In this document: positions 19,101 to 27,550 of the stretch, in pieces
Layout: the number at the start of each line of letters is the position of its first letter
Position numbering within the stretch: position 1 is the stretch's first letter
Assembly: GCF_009807035.1 (NCBI RefSeq)
Contig: NZ_WUBI01000001.1
Coordinates: 2,356,001 to 2,420,000, forward strand
Direction of reading: 5' to 3'
DNA from: Paenibacillus dendrobii
GTDB taxonomy: Bacteria > Bacillota > Bacilli > Paenibacillales > Paenibacillaceae
Length of the DNA stretch: 64,000 bases
The notes under the pieces: model-generated
Database searches by the model: none
Told to the model about the DNA's origin: nothing
The model's input: only the letters and a program-made list of their open reading frames with translations
Translations under genes and position numbers: made by a program

Positions 19101-19798
19101 CCCTCATCTTCAACCGTTTTGCCCGTTCCGATGCAGATGAGCACGTCTTGCATCGCGGCATCCTCACGCTTTAAATAGTGGACGTCATTGGTAACGGTTA
19201 ACGAAATATTCAGTTCTTCGGCAAGCTCGATCAGCTGCGGATTCACGCGTTTTTGTTCGGGCAGTCCATGATCCTGAAGCTCAAGATAAAAGTCTTCTCC
19301 GAAAATATCCCGGTAACGGATTGCAGCCCTGCGTGCTTCCTCCGCTCTTCCGTTCAGAAGATGCTGCGGCACTTCACCGCCGAGACAGGCGCTCAGGCAG
19401 ATAATTCCTTCATGATGAGCTCTCAGGGCATCCATATCGATCCGTGGTTTATAATGATGACCCTCCAAATGGCCGATAGAGCACAGCTTCATCAAATTAC
19501 GATAGCCGGTCTCATTTTTGGCCAGGAGAATCAAATGGTATATAGGCTGATCTTTACGGCTCCCGCGTTCTTTGCGTGAACCGGCAGTCAGATAAGCCTC
19601 GCAGCCGATGATCGGCTTGATGCCTGCTGACTTGCATGCTTTGTAAAAAGGCACGGCACCATACATGACCCCATGGTCCGTAAGCGCCAGCGCCTTCATC
19701 CCGTATTCTGCAGCTTGGCGGACAAGGTCCGAGATCCGTGCCGCTCCATCCAGGAGGCTGTATTCGCTATGCACATGAAGATGCACAAATGAACTCAT
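16157..19798 (-). CDS. dnaE: DNA polymerase III alpha subunit DnaE
   Basis: A 1213-residue replicative polymerase. The N-terminal PHP domain has HLHVHSEYSLLDGAA and LTDHGVMYG. The catalytic palm has the Asp pair in MPDIDIDFSDERRDE, after the GRGSSAGSLVAYVL loop. Further on are RPGPMEFIPKFI, tandem helix-hairpin-helix regions, and a C-terminal OB-fold region (about 970-1060). In low-GC Gram-positives DnaE extends primers and hands over to PolC. The start ATG encodes MSSFVHLHVH, right at the PHP domain. It neighbours ytrH/ytrI divergently, as in B. subtilis. Confidence 0.97.
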   Translation of the reverse strand: MSSFVHLHVHSEYSLLDGAARISDLVRQAAEYGMKALALTDHGVMYGAVPFYKACKSAGIKPIIGCEAYLTAGSRKERGSRKDQPIYHLILLAKNETGYRNLMKLCSIGHLEGHHYKPRIDMDALRAHHEGIICLSACLGGEVPQHLLNGRAEEARRAAIRYRDIFGEDFYLELQDHGLPEQKRVNPQLIELAEELNISLTVTNDVHYLKREDAAMQDVLICIGTGKTVEDEGRLQIPTDQLYFKSGEEMARLFPHVKQALVNTAAIADKCNLELEFGRYILPEFSPLPESMDSAQYLRSLCREGLIKRYEKTALWASPEGQEELNKRLDYELGVIGSMGFSDYFLIVWDFIAYAHKQGIATGPGRGSSAGSLVAYVLEITNVDPIKYHLLFERFLNPERVTMPDIDIDFSDERRDEVIRYVAEKYGQERVAQIITFGTMAARAAVRDVGRALNVPYGDVDKAAKLIPGAHGINIKKALELSDELQKIYQQNSKIRELLDMAMKVEGMPRHASTHAAGVVISRDPLTDAVPLQEGSEQTALTQYSMENVESIGLLKMDFLGLRTLSIIERCMNWIGEAAGSPPDFERIPDDDPQTYEMLGSGETTGVFQLESAGMRRVLKDLKPSVFEDIISVLALYRPGPMEFIPKFIQAKHGLIEIDYPQEDLKPILGDTYGIIVYQEQIMKIASLMAGFSLGEADLLRRAVSKKKREVLDQERSHFVAGSLKQGYTEDEANRVYDMIVRFADYGFPRAHAAAYGVLAFQTAYLKAHYPVQFMASMLTAVMGSHRKVAEYVVECRRMDIHVLPPDVNESGVLFTPVIPGSSNHTGAGPGHIRFGLGAIKNVGTQAVENMMLVREEKPFESLLDFCRRIDLRVCNKRVIESLIQAGAFDSLPGHRSQLLAMLDETVEAAVKWRKEREDLQIQLFDFVETPNWDIEYPEIPAFSAGQQLELERELLGLYLSGHPLDDYNQSVNMPGVDRLMDLAEAADESYAVVAAMVISVKTITTKQGKAMAFMEVEDQIERCEVVLFPEVWRRSSPNIEKGALLALRAKVQQQDEGFKLLAEDVLPLDDAALGQLVKRSRTKPASGRSYAKQPQPAQKPVSVTAGTEAKTFGAAVASAELSSSEETNPSRKGRAAEQRVFVKITPQAERSPDLLTRLKVLLQEHSGPVQTVLFYEDSQKLLALSDSYRIKPSPELFDKMEGILGKDTVRIK

Positions 19799-19864
19799 AT
19801 CTCTTCTCCTTTGGGTCCGCTTTAAAATCGGATCGTAGTCTTCAACTCTTTATATTATTTTATC

Positions 19865-19892
19865 ATATTACGCAAGGCACCGCCCATAGAAT
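19865..19892 (+). promoter_or_regulatory. Candidate sigma-E promoter for ytrHI
   Basis: ATATT at 19865-19869, a 15-base spacer, then CATAGAAT at 19885-19892 fit the mother-cell sigma-E consensus (ATATT ... CATACAAT, one mismatch in the -10). It lies about 60 bases upstream of ytrH. ytrHI belongs to the sigma-E regulon in B. subtilis. Confidence 0.6.
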
Positions 19893-19954
19893 GAAGTAGG
19901 GAGATCATCGGACAGGCGGTACGCTAGTGCCCCTTGCGAAAGGACTGGATTTTG

Positions 19955-20281
19955 ATGAGCACTTTTTTATCCAAAGCAATTCTGGATTTCTTCATTGCCT
20001 TCGGTATTGTGATCGGAGGTGCCATGGTCGGAGGCGTGGGTGCCGTCATTTCGCTGCAGCCGCCAACCCAAACCATGCTTGACGTTGCAGACCGGATCAA
20101 GATTTGGGCACTGGCCGCAGCAGTTGGCGGGACGATCGATCCCATGAGGGTCATCGAAAGCAATTTTCTGGGAGGAAATATGTCTCCGGCAATCAAGCAG
20201 ATTTTATTCCTGGTATCGGCCTTTCTTGGGGCGCATATGGGCAGTGAGCTGGTCAAATGGGTATGCGGCGGTAAGGAGTAG
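19955..20281 (+). CDS. ytrH: Sporulation membrane protein YtrH
   Basis: A 108-residue membrane protein with an N-terminal helix (IAFGIVIGGAMVGGVGAVISL), a central hydrophobic stretch (IKIWALAAAVGGTIDP) and a third near the C-terminus. The length and glycine pattern match B. subtilis YtrH, a mother-cell protein needed for efficient sporulation. ATG 19955 has GAAAGGAC upstream. It is followed two bases later by ytrI, so they form an operon. Confidence 0.85.
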   Translation: MSTFLSKAILDFFIAFGIVIGGAMVGGVGAVISLQPPTQTMLDVADRIKIWALAAAVGGTIDPMRVIESNFLGGNMSPAIKQILFLVSAFLGAHMGSELVKWVCGGKE

Positions 20282-20283
20282 CC

Positions 20284-20778
20284 ATGAGGATTCCGCCGTT
20301 TAAACGCTACCGCCACATTTCGCAGATCGCAGCTGTATTCGTGCTGGGTGTCGTCGTCGGCAGCGTTGCCTATAACGTTGTCTTCCATACAAGTTACAAT
20401 TTATTATGGGTGTCCAATCAGGATCTGGAAACACAAATCAAGCAGTACGAAGAAGATAACAAAACATTAAAGAAATACAGGAATCAGCAGACCGTTATTC
20501 GGGAGATTAAAATCCGTAATGAGCAGCAAGATCCTCCGCTCGATCCGGTTGTCGTAAAAGCTATTATCGCTCAGCTGGGCAAGGATTTAAGCGTCCTTCG
20601 GGGACAAAACGTATTTGAAATCGATACTTACAGCAAGGTTGTACGCACCCTACTTGAGCAGAAAATCTATAAGGTGCGCGACAAGGAATATTCCGTTGAA
20701 ATCAAGACGATGCTGCTGATGGAGGGCATGCTCCAGATCTGGGTTGATGTCCATACCGTTCAAGTGCGGAATCCATAA
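20284..20778 (+). CDS. ytrI: Sporulation membrane protein YtrI
   Basis: A 164-residue protein with one N-terminal membrane helix (about 13-33), a coiled-coil stretch (NQDLETQIKQYEEDNKTLKKY) and a C-terminal soluble domain. This matches YtrI, which works with YtrH in the outer forespore membrane during sporulation. It overlaps the ytrH operon with a two-base gap and GTAAGGAG as ribosome site. Exact biochemical role is unknown. Confidence 0.85.
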   Translation: MRIPPFKRYRHISQIAAVFVLGVVVGSVAYNVVFHTSYNLLWVSNQDLETQIKQYEEDNKTLKKYRNQQTVIREIKIRNEQQDPPLDPVVVKAIIAQLGKDLSVLRGQNVFEIDTYSKVVRTLLEQKIYKVRDKEYSVEIKTMLLMEGMLQIWVDVHTVQVRNP

Positions 20779-20932
20779 TTTCATGTTACAATAATGCTAC
20801 TTAATAAAATGAACTAAAGAAAAAACGTCTCATTGTCCGCCGTATTGATCGAGATGTGGACAAGCAGACTTTGGTTCACTTTATGTAACTGCCCGAATTT
20901 ATGGATATATAGAGAAGGAGCTGCAGCATCAC

Positions 20933-21235
20933 ATGGTTGTCATCCGCTATTTGCTATTTGCGCTGCTGGTCATCGCCTGCATTTGCGCCGCTTTATACAG
21001 CAACCGTTCCCGTCGTGCGAAGGATGCGCGCGAAAGAGGCTTGTACGGGGCTGTGACGAATATTTTTATGGGGATCATGCTTGTCGTGCTTGCGTTGATC
21101 TTCATGTTTATTTTTAGAGGCTCGACGGTCGCCGTCGTTATTGAAGCGGTTTTCCTGGTGCTTGGCGCGTTCAATATTTTTGCCGGGATACGAAATCGCG
21201 GCTACTACCGCCGTATGAAATCGAACAGCATGTAA
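20933..21235 (+). CDS. ytpI: YtpI family membrane protein
   Basis: A 100-residue protein with three hydrophobic segments (about 4-22, 42-60 and 66-85) and a basic tail. Size, topology and position near ytrI and ytoI match B. subtilis YtpI, whose function is unknown. The ATG is preceded by GAGAAGGAG. Nearby Bacillus gene nrnA is not present here. Confidence 0.75.
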   Translation: MVVIRYLLFALLVIACICAALYSNRSRRAKDARERGLYGAVTNIFMGIMLVVLALIFMFIFRGSTVAVVIEAVFLVLGAFNIFAGIRNRGYYRRMKSNSM

Positions 21236-21252
21236 TTCTTTGCCTAACCAAT

Positions 21253-21288
21253 AAAGCCGGATACTCCTATATGGAGCGTCCGGCTTTT
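21253..21288. terminator. Terminator between convergent ytpI and ytoI
   Basis: AAAGCCGGA and TCCGGCTTT form a 9-bp stem around a loop containing a second small stem, followed by TTAT on the plus strand. It separates two genes that read towards each other. Confidence 0.75.
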
Positions 21289-21337
21289 ATCATTCGTAGC
21301 CTATTTCATTCTTTATCTAGAGCGATCGGGCATGGCA

Positions 21338-22672
21338 TTATCCATGTTCAATCGATTGCAGCGTTAGCACGGCCTTCGCGACCAGACTGTCCATATGCAT
21401 GATCTCGATCTCCAATTTGCATGTTCGCCGGCTAGCTTCCAGCAACCTCGGCATCACGGCAACCGGGTCCTCAATCTGAACCGGACGCACGAAATAGGTG
21501 GACATATTATCCAGCACAAAATCATTACCCGTCATGTCCTTCGCAGCACGAAGCGCAGACTGCGTCATGACCGTCGTCAGAATCCCTTCGGAAATCGTTC
21601 CAAGGTCCGTCGCCATCTGCGGCGTAATGAACCCATGGAAAAAGAGGCGTCCCTCCTCATCCCGTTCATCCGCAAAACCGTTCCAGATCAAATGGTCAAA
21701 CGTTTCTCCAAGCTGAGGCTGTTTACGCGCATCGCGCATCGCCTGCAGCACTTCCTTGCGTGAAACGGTCGCCACCAGCTTGCGGTTGCGGTCAACAATC
21801 GGCAAAAAGTCGATGCCTTCCCACATCATCAGCTGCGCGGCGGAAGCCAGCGAAGTCTGGAGCGTAGCCGTCACCGGATTGCGGATCAGCACCTTCTCGA
21901 TGCTCTGTTCATCCGGCAGGTTTCTCATATCGCTGCGGTTTACAATACCGAGAACCCGGTTCCACTCGTCAACAACGGGAAGCCTCGGATCCCCCTTTTG
22001 CTCGGAGAGCGCCATGCTTTCGCCTACGGTGCTGGACATTTTCAGCGCATGGATTTTCGGTTTGCTGCCCACGATATCTTCCACGATCATGATTTTCTTC
22101 TTGATCAGCCGGTCAAAGATCGCGCGGTTAATCAATGACGCAACGGTAAACGTATCATGGCGTGATGAGAAAATCGGCAGGTTCAACTGATCGGCCAATG
22201 CCTTGACTTCTTTACTGGTGCCGAATCCGCCGGTAATCAGCACGCCTGCGCCCTGTTCCAAAGCGAGCGTATGCGCATTATCGCGGTTACCGACGATCAG
22301 CAGGCTGCCGGCATCAATATACCGGACCATGGCGTCGACTTTCATCGCACCAATCACGTATTTATGCAAATTTTTATGAAGCCCGTCAGCCCCGCCGAGC
22401 ACATGTCCTTCGACGATATCCACGACATCGGCAAAGGTAAGCTGCTCGGATATGTTGCGCGGCTTCTTCTCCACCCGCACGGTTCCGATCCGTTCTTTTG
22501 TAATGACAATTCCCAGATTCTCCGCATCCTTGAGTGCACGGTAGGCCGTACCTTCGCTAACTGACATTTCCCTCGCCAGCTTGCGGACCGAAATTTTGCT
22601 CCCTACCTTTAGTCCTTCAATATGCAGCAAAAGCTGTTCGTGCTTTGTAATCGCATCATCGCGGCCTTCCAA
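21338..22672 (-). CDS. ytoI: DRTGG/CBS-domain regulator YtoI
   Basis: A 444-residue cytoplasmic protein with an N-terminal winged helix (SVRKLAREMSVSEGTAYRALKDAENLGI), a DRTGG domain (about 100-190), a tandem CBS pair (about 195-310) and a C-terminal hotdog fold (about 330-440). This order matches B. subtilis YtoI. The architecture suggests a nucleotide-responsive regulator; target and ligand are unknown. The start is a TTG with GGGGGTG six bases upstream; no in-frame ATG is available. Confidence 0.82.
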   Translation of the reverse strand: MEGRDDAITKHEQLLLHIEGLKVGSKISVRKLAREMSVSEGTAYRALKDAENLGIVITKERIGTVRVEKKPRNISEQLTFADVVDIVEGHVLGGADGLHKNLHKYVIGAMKVDAMVRYIDAGSLLIVGNRDNAHTLALEQGAGVLITGGFGTSKEVKALADQLNLPIFSSRHDTFTVASLINRAIFDRLIKKKIMIVEDIVGSKPKIHALKMSSTVGESMALSEQKGDPRLPVVDEWNRVLGIVNRSDMRNLPDEQSIEKVLIRNPVTATLQTSLASAAQLMMWEGIDFLPIVDRNRKLVATVSRKEVLQAMRDARKQPQLGETFDHLIWNGFADERDEEGRLFFHGFITPQMATDLGTISEGILTTVMTQSALRAAKDMTGNDFVLDNMSTYFVRPVQIEDPVAVMPRLLEASRRTCKLEIEIMHMDSLVAKAVLTLQSIEHG

Positions 22673-22737
22673 CTGTTACACCCCCATAGATCTAACTGTA
22701 CCACTCTGTATCTATATAATAGCATTCTCTTCCATAC

Positions 22738-22773
22738 AAAAAAAGCTGAAGCAGCAGCTGCCCAGCTTTTTTT
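22738..22773 (-). terminator. Terminator downstream of the 96-residue membrane protein gene
   Basis: AAAAGCTG and CAGCTTTT with an inner AGCAGCAGCTGC palindrome and long T-runs on both strands, adjacent to the stop of the gene ending at 22777. Confidence 0.65.
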
Positions 22774-22776
22774 CCG

Positions 22777-23067
22777 TTACATATTTTCTTGTCTGCGCTG
22801 AGGTTCTTCCGGCCATTTCATTTGCCATTGACGCAGTTTGGCTGCCTTGATGCGGTCGAGCGCCTTTTGCTTCTCTTCATCCACACCAAGCAAGTAATGC
22901 AAATGGGCTCCAATGACCAGAAAAGCGAATAAGGCCCACACCACACCGAAAGCCGATGCCCATGACCAACCTCCACTGAACGAAATCAAAGGCAGAGCAT
23001 ACACCAGCATGGCCAACGCCAGAATCAGATACATGGAATGCTTGAATTTGTTTCTTTTTTTCATCAC
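22777..23067 (-). CDS. Small membrane protein, unknown function
   Basis: A 96-residue protein with a basic N-terminus, two membrane helices (about 12-31 and 36-56) and a charged C-terminal tail rich in Lys, Arg and Gln. No family is recognised with confidence. The gene is preceded by GAAGGAGCTGCC. It lies between ytoI and the YlbF-family gene on the same strand but has its own spacing, so it is likely a separate unit. Confidence 0.65.
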   Translation of the reverse strand: MMKKRNKFKHSMYLILALAMLVYALPLISFSGGWSWASAFGVVWALFAFLVIGAHLHYLLGVDEEKQKALDRIKAAKLRQWQMKWPEEPQRRQENM

Positions 23068-23163
23068 GGCAGCTCCTTCTCAAGTGAATCTATATTTCTA
23101 CTCTATGAAGGGCTAACCGAAAATATGAGACAAGTTACAAGAAAAATCCTTCAGAACTATAAA

Positions 23164-23511
23164 TTACAGGCTTTGGCCGCCATATAGTCCTTGAAGGCTG
23201 TCGGAGATCATTTTATTAATATCCTCAATAATCGTGCTGAGGCGTCGTTCGGCATCAAACAAGCGGCGAATGTTCAGGTTCAGGCTAAGCACATCGAAGA
23301 GCTTCTCCATCTTTTCCATCTCTTCCTGGGAAGGCATATCGCCGGACATCATCCGCTGCTGAATCTCCATCTGACGGTTTCTGAAATCATCCAGCATATT
23401 TTTGCTTTCGATATCCTTCTCAATCAGGCTCATGGCCGATGTGATATCCTGAACCTCCTCGCTTTCTTTAAGGGCTTTCGCCAATTCATTCGCTTTGTCG
23501 TAAATATTCAT
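23164..23511 (-). CDS. yheA: YlbF/YmcA-family helical protein, YheA-like
   Basis: A 115-residue, almost entirely helical protein beginning MNIYDKANELAKALKESEE. The pattern VQDITSAMSLIEKDIESKNMLDDFRNRQMEIQQ and the EMEKMEKLFDVLSLN segment are typical of the YlbF/YmcA/YheA family. YlbF and YmcA act with YaaT on RNase Y in B. subtilis; the role of YheA is unsettled. AAAGGAGGAAGGA precedes ATG 23511. It is divergent from the yheC/yheD-like genes, as in the yhe region of Bacillus. Confidence 0.75.
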   Translation of the reverse strand: MNIYDKANELAKALKESEEVQDITSAMSLIEKDIESKNMLDDFRNRQMEIQQRMMSGDMPSQEEMEKMEKLFDVLSLNLNIRRLFDAERRLSTIIEDINKMISDSLQGLYGGQSL

Positions 23512-23673
23512 GTGTCCTTCCTCCTTTAAAAAATGAAAGCTGCAAATCCCTTTTTTTAAAAAATGGGTCAATCACCAAGGGATATATGTCCTCATATGAT
23601 GCATTACATGCAAAATGCAGATGCTCCTTATCTGCCCTGTAGACATCAAGTTGCTGTTGGAAGGAGATCCACG

Positions 23674-25041
23674 ATGTCCAAAAAAATGCTACCGGTCCAA
23701 ATGTTCGCTCCGGGCGCTTTTAAGGAAAACGCCATTGTACTCGGAGAGAAGCTGGTCAAACAGTGGAAAATTCCTACCGACCGTCCTCTGCAGTTGGCAT
23801 TTGGTTCCTTCAGACAAGAGATCACCGTTATTACCGCAGCCAAATACAGCGGTCTGCGAATCAGTGAGCCTCTGGCCCGCCGAATGGGGCTTTATGCTCG
23901 TCCGGTACTGAGGGCGACCTACAATTCATCGAGCCGTACACTCAGGATCGGGCCGCTGATCAGCGTGCTCATCAGCCGGGATCATCCCGATCAGCCCGAT
24001 AAACCGTTCGGCTCCATATCCATGTTTTGCCGGGAGCTTGTAAACGCCTGCCGGAAGCAGGGGGCATATGTATACTTCTTTACACCGGATCAAATCCAGG
24101 AAGAGTCAAACAGTATACATGGCTGGGTATATGACGACGGATGGCGCCAAACGGCGATGCCCATCGCGGATGTCGTCAATAACCGTCTCACGACCCGCAA
24201 AATGGAGAATAAACCTAGCGTACAGCATTTTATGAAAGAAGTAAAATCCAGGTATGGCGCCCATGTCTTCAATGAAAGGTTTCTGGACAAAAACGAGGTT
24301 TTTGACACGCTTAAGGTCGATTCCTCCCTTGCCAGATTTATGCCTGAATCCCATTTGCTGAATGGTTTTACCATTCTCAAAAAAATGTGCTCCCACTATC
24401 CGGTCGTGTTTCTGAAGCCGGTACGCGGCAGTTTGGGTAAAGGTATCATCCGCATCGCTAAACAGCAGGACGGAACTTTCCAGACACTGGCCACTTCCAC
24501 GGGCGGTGCCCGCAGGCAGTCATATCCAAACTTAACCAAGTTGTTTGCAGGCATATCCGGCAAAATGAAAACGACACGATTTCAGATCCAGCAGGGCCTC
24601 ACACTGATCGATCACGGCAAGAGGCCGATCGACTTCCGGGCACTGGTTCAGAAAAACGGTCTTGGCACCTGGAATGTGACCTCGATTGTAGCCCGCACCG
24701 CGGGCGGGAACCATTTTGTTTCAAATCTGGCCCGTGGCGGTACACTCAGTACCGTCAAAGACGCGGTAAGCAAATGCATGCTCCCCGCTGAAGTCAAAAA
24801 TACAGCTTATATCAAGCTTCAACGGGCATCTCTGGAAGTTGCCAAGGGAATCGATAATTTGATCCCAGCGCATTTCGGAGAACTCGGCATCGACTTGGCG
24901 ATGGATGTCTCCGGTAAGATTTGGCTGCTGGAGGTCAACTCCAAGCCATCCAAAAACGACAACACCCCGCTGAACGAAACCAAGATCAGGCCCTCGGTCA
25001 AAAGGCTGCTGGAATACTGCTGCTATTTGTCAGGCTTCTAA
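23674..25041 (+). CDS. YheC/YheD-type spore-coat ATP-grasp protein, copy 1
   Basis: A 455-residue ATP-grasp protein. The N-terminal about 110 residues form a beta-rich domain, then a Rossmann-like part (GPLISVLISRDHP, YVYFFTPDQIQ, IADVVNNRLTTRK). The C-terminal ATP-grasp has the phosphate-binding stretch FLKPVRGSLGKGIIRI and the metal-binding GIDLAMDVSGKIWLLEVNSKP. B. subtilis YheC/YheD are spore-associated and YheD forms rings around the forespore; the ligase substrate is unknown. ATG 23674 follows GGAAGGAGAT. It heads a six-gene same-strand run with overlaps or short gaps. Confidence 0.88.
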   Translation: MSKKMLPVQMFAPGAFKENAIVLGEKLVKQWKIPTDRPLQLAFGSFRQEITVITAAKYSGLRISEPLARRMGLYARPVLRATYNSSSRTLRIGPLISVLISRDHPDQPDKPFGSISMFCRELVNACRKQGAYVYFFTPDQIQEESNSIHGWVYDDGWRQTAMPIADVVNNRLTTRKMENKPSVQHFMKEVKSRYGAHVFNERFLDKNEVFDTLKVDSSLARFMPESHLLNGFTILKKMCSHYPVVFLKPVRGSLGKGIIRIAKQQDGTFQTLATSTGGARRQSYPNLTKLFAGISGKMKTTRFQIQQGLTLIDHGKRPIDFRALVQKNGLGTWNVTSIVARTAGGNHFVSNLARGGTLSTVKDAVSKCMLPAEVKNTAYIKLQRASLEVAKGIDNLIPAHFGELGIDLAMDVSGKIWLLEVNSKPSKNDNTPLNETKIRPSVKRLLEYCCYLSGF

Positions 25042-25052
25042 GGAGGGATGCC

Positions 25053-26177
25053 ATGAAAAGCATAGAGATAGGCACGCTTGGCATCATGTGCTGCAGCCGA
25101 ACCGGCAATCCGCCATTCTCCGATGAAGGATACTGCAGGAGACTAACCGTGCTAGGAAAAAAATACGGAATTCGGGTTATCGTCTTTTGTCCGGAGGATG
25201 CAGCGATAGACCGCAGCTTCGTTGATGGCTTCATGTACATCCGGGGCGATTGGCATCATGAGCGGTTTCCTTTTCCTGATATCGTCTATGATCGGTGCCT
25301 ATTCCACAGCGGAAAGGAGTTCACGGCAGCTCTCAGCCTGCTGGCTGAAGCCCGTGACTCCAAACGGTGGGTACTCTGGTCCAGGGGGCTTCCAGGTAAA
25401 TGGCGGGTGCATCAGGTTCTCAAAAGGGAATCCTGCCTGAAACCCTATCTGCCTCCGACTTCTTTTTATCGCGGGAAGGAAACCTTGATGAGCAGCCTGA
25501 GAGCGTATGGAGGAGAAGTGTTTCTGAAGCCCAAAGGCGGCTCCCAGGGCAAAAACACGATTTTTGTTCGGTTCCACCCTAACTCGGGATCCATTCTCAT
25601 CAAGGCTAGGGATTCTGCGAATCGGCATGTGGAGAGTACCTTCGCCGGAGAAGACGAGGCCTTCAACTGGATTCGGCAGTTTACTGCAAGACGAGATTAT
25701 ATCATCCAGCCGTTTCTGCATTTGTACGGCAGAAACGACAAACCATTTGATGTCAGGGTATTAATGCAGAAAAATGAGAAAGGGTTGTGGATGCGTACCG
25801 GCATGGCCGTCCGGGAAGGCGCCGCGGGAAGCATGACCTCCAACCTTCACGGCGGCGGAAAAGCCCTTCCCGTCCTGCCGTATCTAAGCGAACAATTCGG
25901 AGCTAAGCAGGCAGAACATATGACGGAAACGCTCCGGCAGTTGTCAGAGACCATTCCGCCGATTCTGGAAAGTCATTATGGCAGGCTCGGAGAACTGGGC
26001 ATCGATTTCGGGATCGATACGAAAGGGAACATATGGCTGCTGGAGGTCAACTCCAAGCCTGGACGCACTTCGATCCGGCAAGCCGGGGATGACCCGGGCA
26101 GCGCCGTTCTCGCTTCGGAAAATCCGCTCCGTTATGCCCGCTATCTATTGCTTCGACAACTTAGGAGGGTAAATTAA
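25053..26177 (+). CDS. YheC/YheD-type ATP-grasp protein, copy 2
   Basis: A 374-residue paralogue without the long N-terminal beta domain of copies 1 and 3. It begins MKSIEIGTLGIMCCSRTG, has FPDIVYDRCLFHSGK (the conserved Asn is Asp here), the ATP-binding VFLKPKGGSQGKNTIFV, the DVRVLMQKNEKGLW strand and the metal site GIDFGIDTKGNIWLLEVNSKPG. AGGAGGG precedes the ATG, 11 bases after copy 1. It overlaps copy 3 by one base (TAATG). Confidence 0.87.
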   Translation: MKSIEIGTLGIMCCSRTGNPPFSDEGYCRRLTVLGKKYGIRVIVFCPEDAAIDRSFVDGFMYIRGDWHHERFPFPDIVYDRCLFHSGKEFTAALSLLAEARDSKRWVLWSRGLPGKWRVHQVLKRESCLKPYLPPTSFYRGKETLMSSLRAYGGEVFLKPKGGSQGKNTIFVRFHPNSGSILIKARDSANRHVESTFAGEDEAFNWIRQFTARRDYIIQPFLHLYGRNDKPFDVRVLMQKNEKGLWMRTGMAVREGAAGSMTSNLHGGGKALPVLPYLSEQFGAKQAEHMTETLRQLSETIPPILESHYGRLGELGIDFGIDTKGNIWLLEVNSKPGRTSIRQAGDDPGSAVLASENPLRYARYLLLRQLRRVN

Positions 26178-27550
26178 TGAGTTTGACTTTTTGTAATGTT
26201 CATTTTTCGCAGCAGCCCGAGAAAGTCGTCTATATTTCTGATACTCTGATGAAAAGTTTAAAGCTGTCCGGCAAAAAGAACATCCAGCTCCGTCTCGGCA
26301 AAGATACGATTCATGCAGCCGTAAAACCCATCAAAAAGCAGGGTAAGCATCTTTTTCTCGGATCGGCCGTTAGAAGCGGTATTCATGTTCCTTCGTCAGG
26401 CGGAATCTATATACGAAACCAGGACAATGAATTTCAGCTTGGACCACTGATCGGCGTGCTTTCGGATGGACCGACGACGAATTCCTCGCAGCCGTTTTCG
26501 TCCCGCACGGGATTCATTAAGCAGTTGCTGAGAGAAGGAAAAAGAAAATGCTATATTTTCGCCTTCACACCGCGGGATATCAATTGGCAGCAGGAAACGG
26601 TCAATGGTTATTTCCTCAATGATAACGGATCCTTTTATCGCAAGACGGTTCCCCTGCCCGATGTTGTCTATAACCGCCTCCCTAGTCGCAAAGCCGAAAC
26701 CTCTTCCTCCATCAATCAATTAAGGGAGCGCCTTGGACGCCGAAAAATTCCTTATTTCAACTGGAGCTTCTTTAATAAATCCGATATATACCGCCTTCTG
26801 GAAAACGACAACACAGTCAATCTGTACGTGCCGGAATCCCACATGAATCCCACGCCCGAAAAAATCAAGGATATGCTGGAGAGGCATCAGTTTCTCTACT
26901 ACAAGCCTTCCGGAGGCAGTCTCGGCAAGGGCATCTACCGACTGATCTATTTGCCCAAAAAAGGATACTTCGCACGCTATCGCAAAGGTAATGGCAACGT
27001 GTTGCTACGTTTCAGCAGTTTTAACAGCATGATGCGGATGCTTCAATCCAGACATGGGCGCTCGCTCGATTCCTACGTCATTCAACAGGGAATTCGTCTG
27101 GTCGAGATCGACAATTGTCCAATCGACTTCCGCTTTCACATGCATAAGAACGGAAACAACAAATGGGTCGTCGTCGGCATCGGCGCCAAAAAAGCCGGAA
27201 GAGGCAGCGTCACGACGCATCTGAAAAACGGCGGATCGCTGCTGACGCCTCAACAGGCGCTGGGGCGCACCTTCGGCTCCAGATCGGATGAAGTTCTGCA
27301 GAACGCCAAAAAAATCGCCATTACGCTTGCTGAAGCCATTGAGTTCCACCACCAGCATTTGCTTGGCGAAATCGGATTTGACCTTGGAATTGACCAGGAT
27401 GAAAAGGTATGGATGTTTGAAGCCAATGCCAAACCCGGCCGCTCCATATTCAGCCATCCTTCTCTGCGGTCGGAAGGGAAAGCCTCTGTGGAGCATATCC
27501 TCGAACACTGCCTTTATCTGAGTAAATTCCGCAGGAGGGATTCTGAGTGA
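26177..27550 (+). CDS. YheC/YheD-type ATP-grasp protein, copy 3
   Basis: A 457-residue paralogue with the full N-terminal beta domain (about 1-100), as in copy 1. Core motifs are FQLGPLIGVLSDG, LPDVVYNRLPSRKAE, the ATP-binding LYYKPSGGSLGKGIYRL, the PIDFRFHMHKNGNNKWVVVG strand and GFDLGIDQDEKVWMFEANAKPGRS, where Phe replaces Leu in the metal motif. It starts within the stop of copy 2 and ends overlapping copy 4 (GTGA), so translation is coupled. Confidence 0.87.
   Translation: MSLTFCNVHFSQQPEKVVYISDTLMKSLKLSGKKNIQLRLGKDTIHAAVKPIKKQGKHLFLGSAVRSGIHVPSSGGIYIRNQDNEFQLGPLIGVLSDGPTTNSSQPFSSRTGFIKQLLREGKRKCYIFAFTPRDINWQQETVNGYFLNDNGSFYRKTVPLPDVVYNRLPSRKAETSSSINQLRERLGRRKIPYFNWSFFNKSDIYRLLENDNTVNLYVPESHMNPTPEKIKDMLERHQFLYYKPSGGSLGKGIYRLIYLPKKGYFARYRKGNGNVLLRFSSFNSMMRMLQSRHGRSLDSYVIQQGIRLVEIDNCPIDFRFHMHKNGNNKWVVVGIGAKKAGRGSVTTHLKNGGSLLTPQQALGRTFGSRSDEVLQNAKKIAITLAEAIEFHHQHLLGEIGFDLGIDQDEKVWMFEANAKPGRSIFSHPSLRSEGKASVEHILEHCLYLSKFRRRDSE

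Noticed and set aside
23572-23673. Sigma-K promoter (AC-N17-CATATGATG) for the YheC/YheD run
   Set aside because: The -10 lacks the final TA and the match is too weak to annotate.
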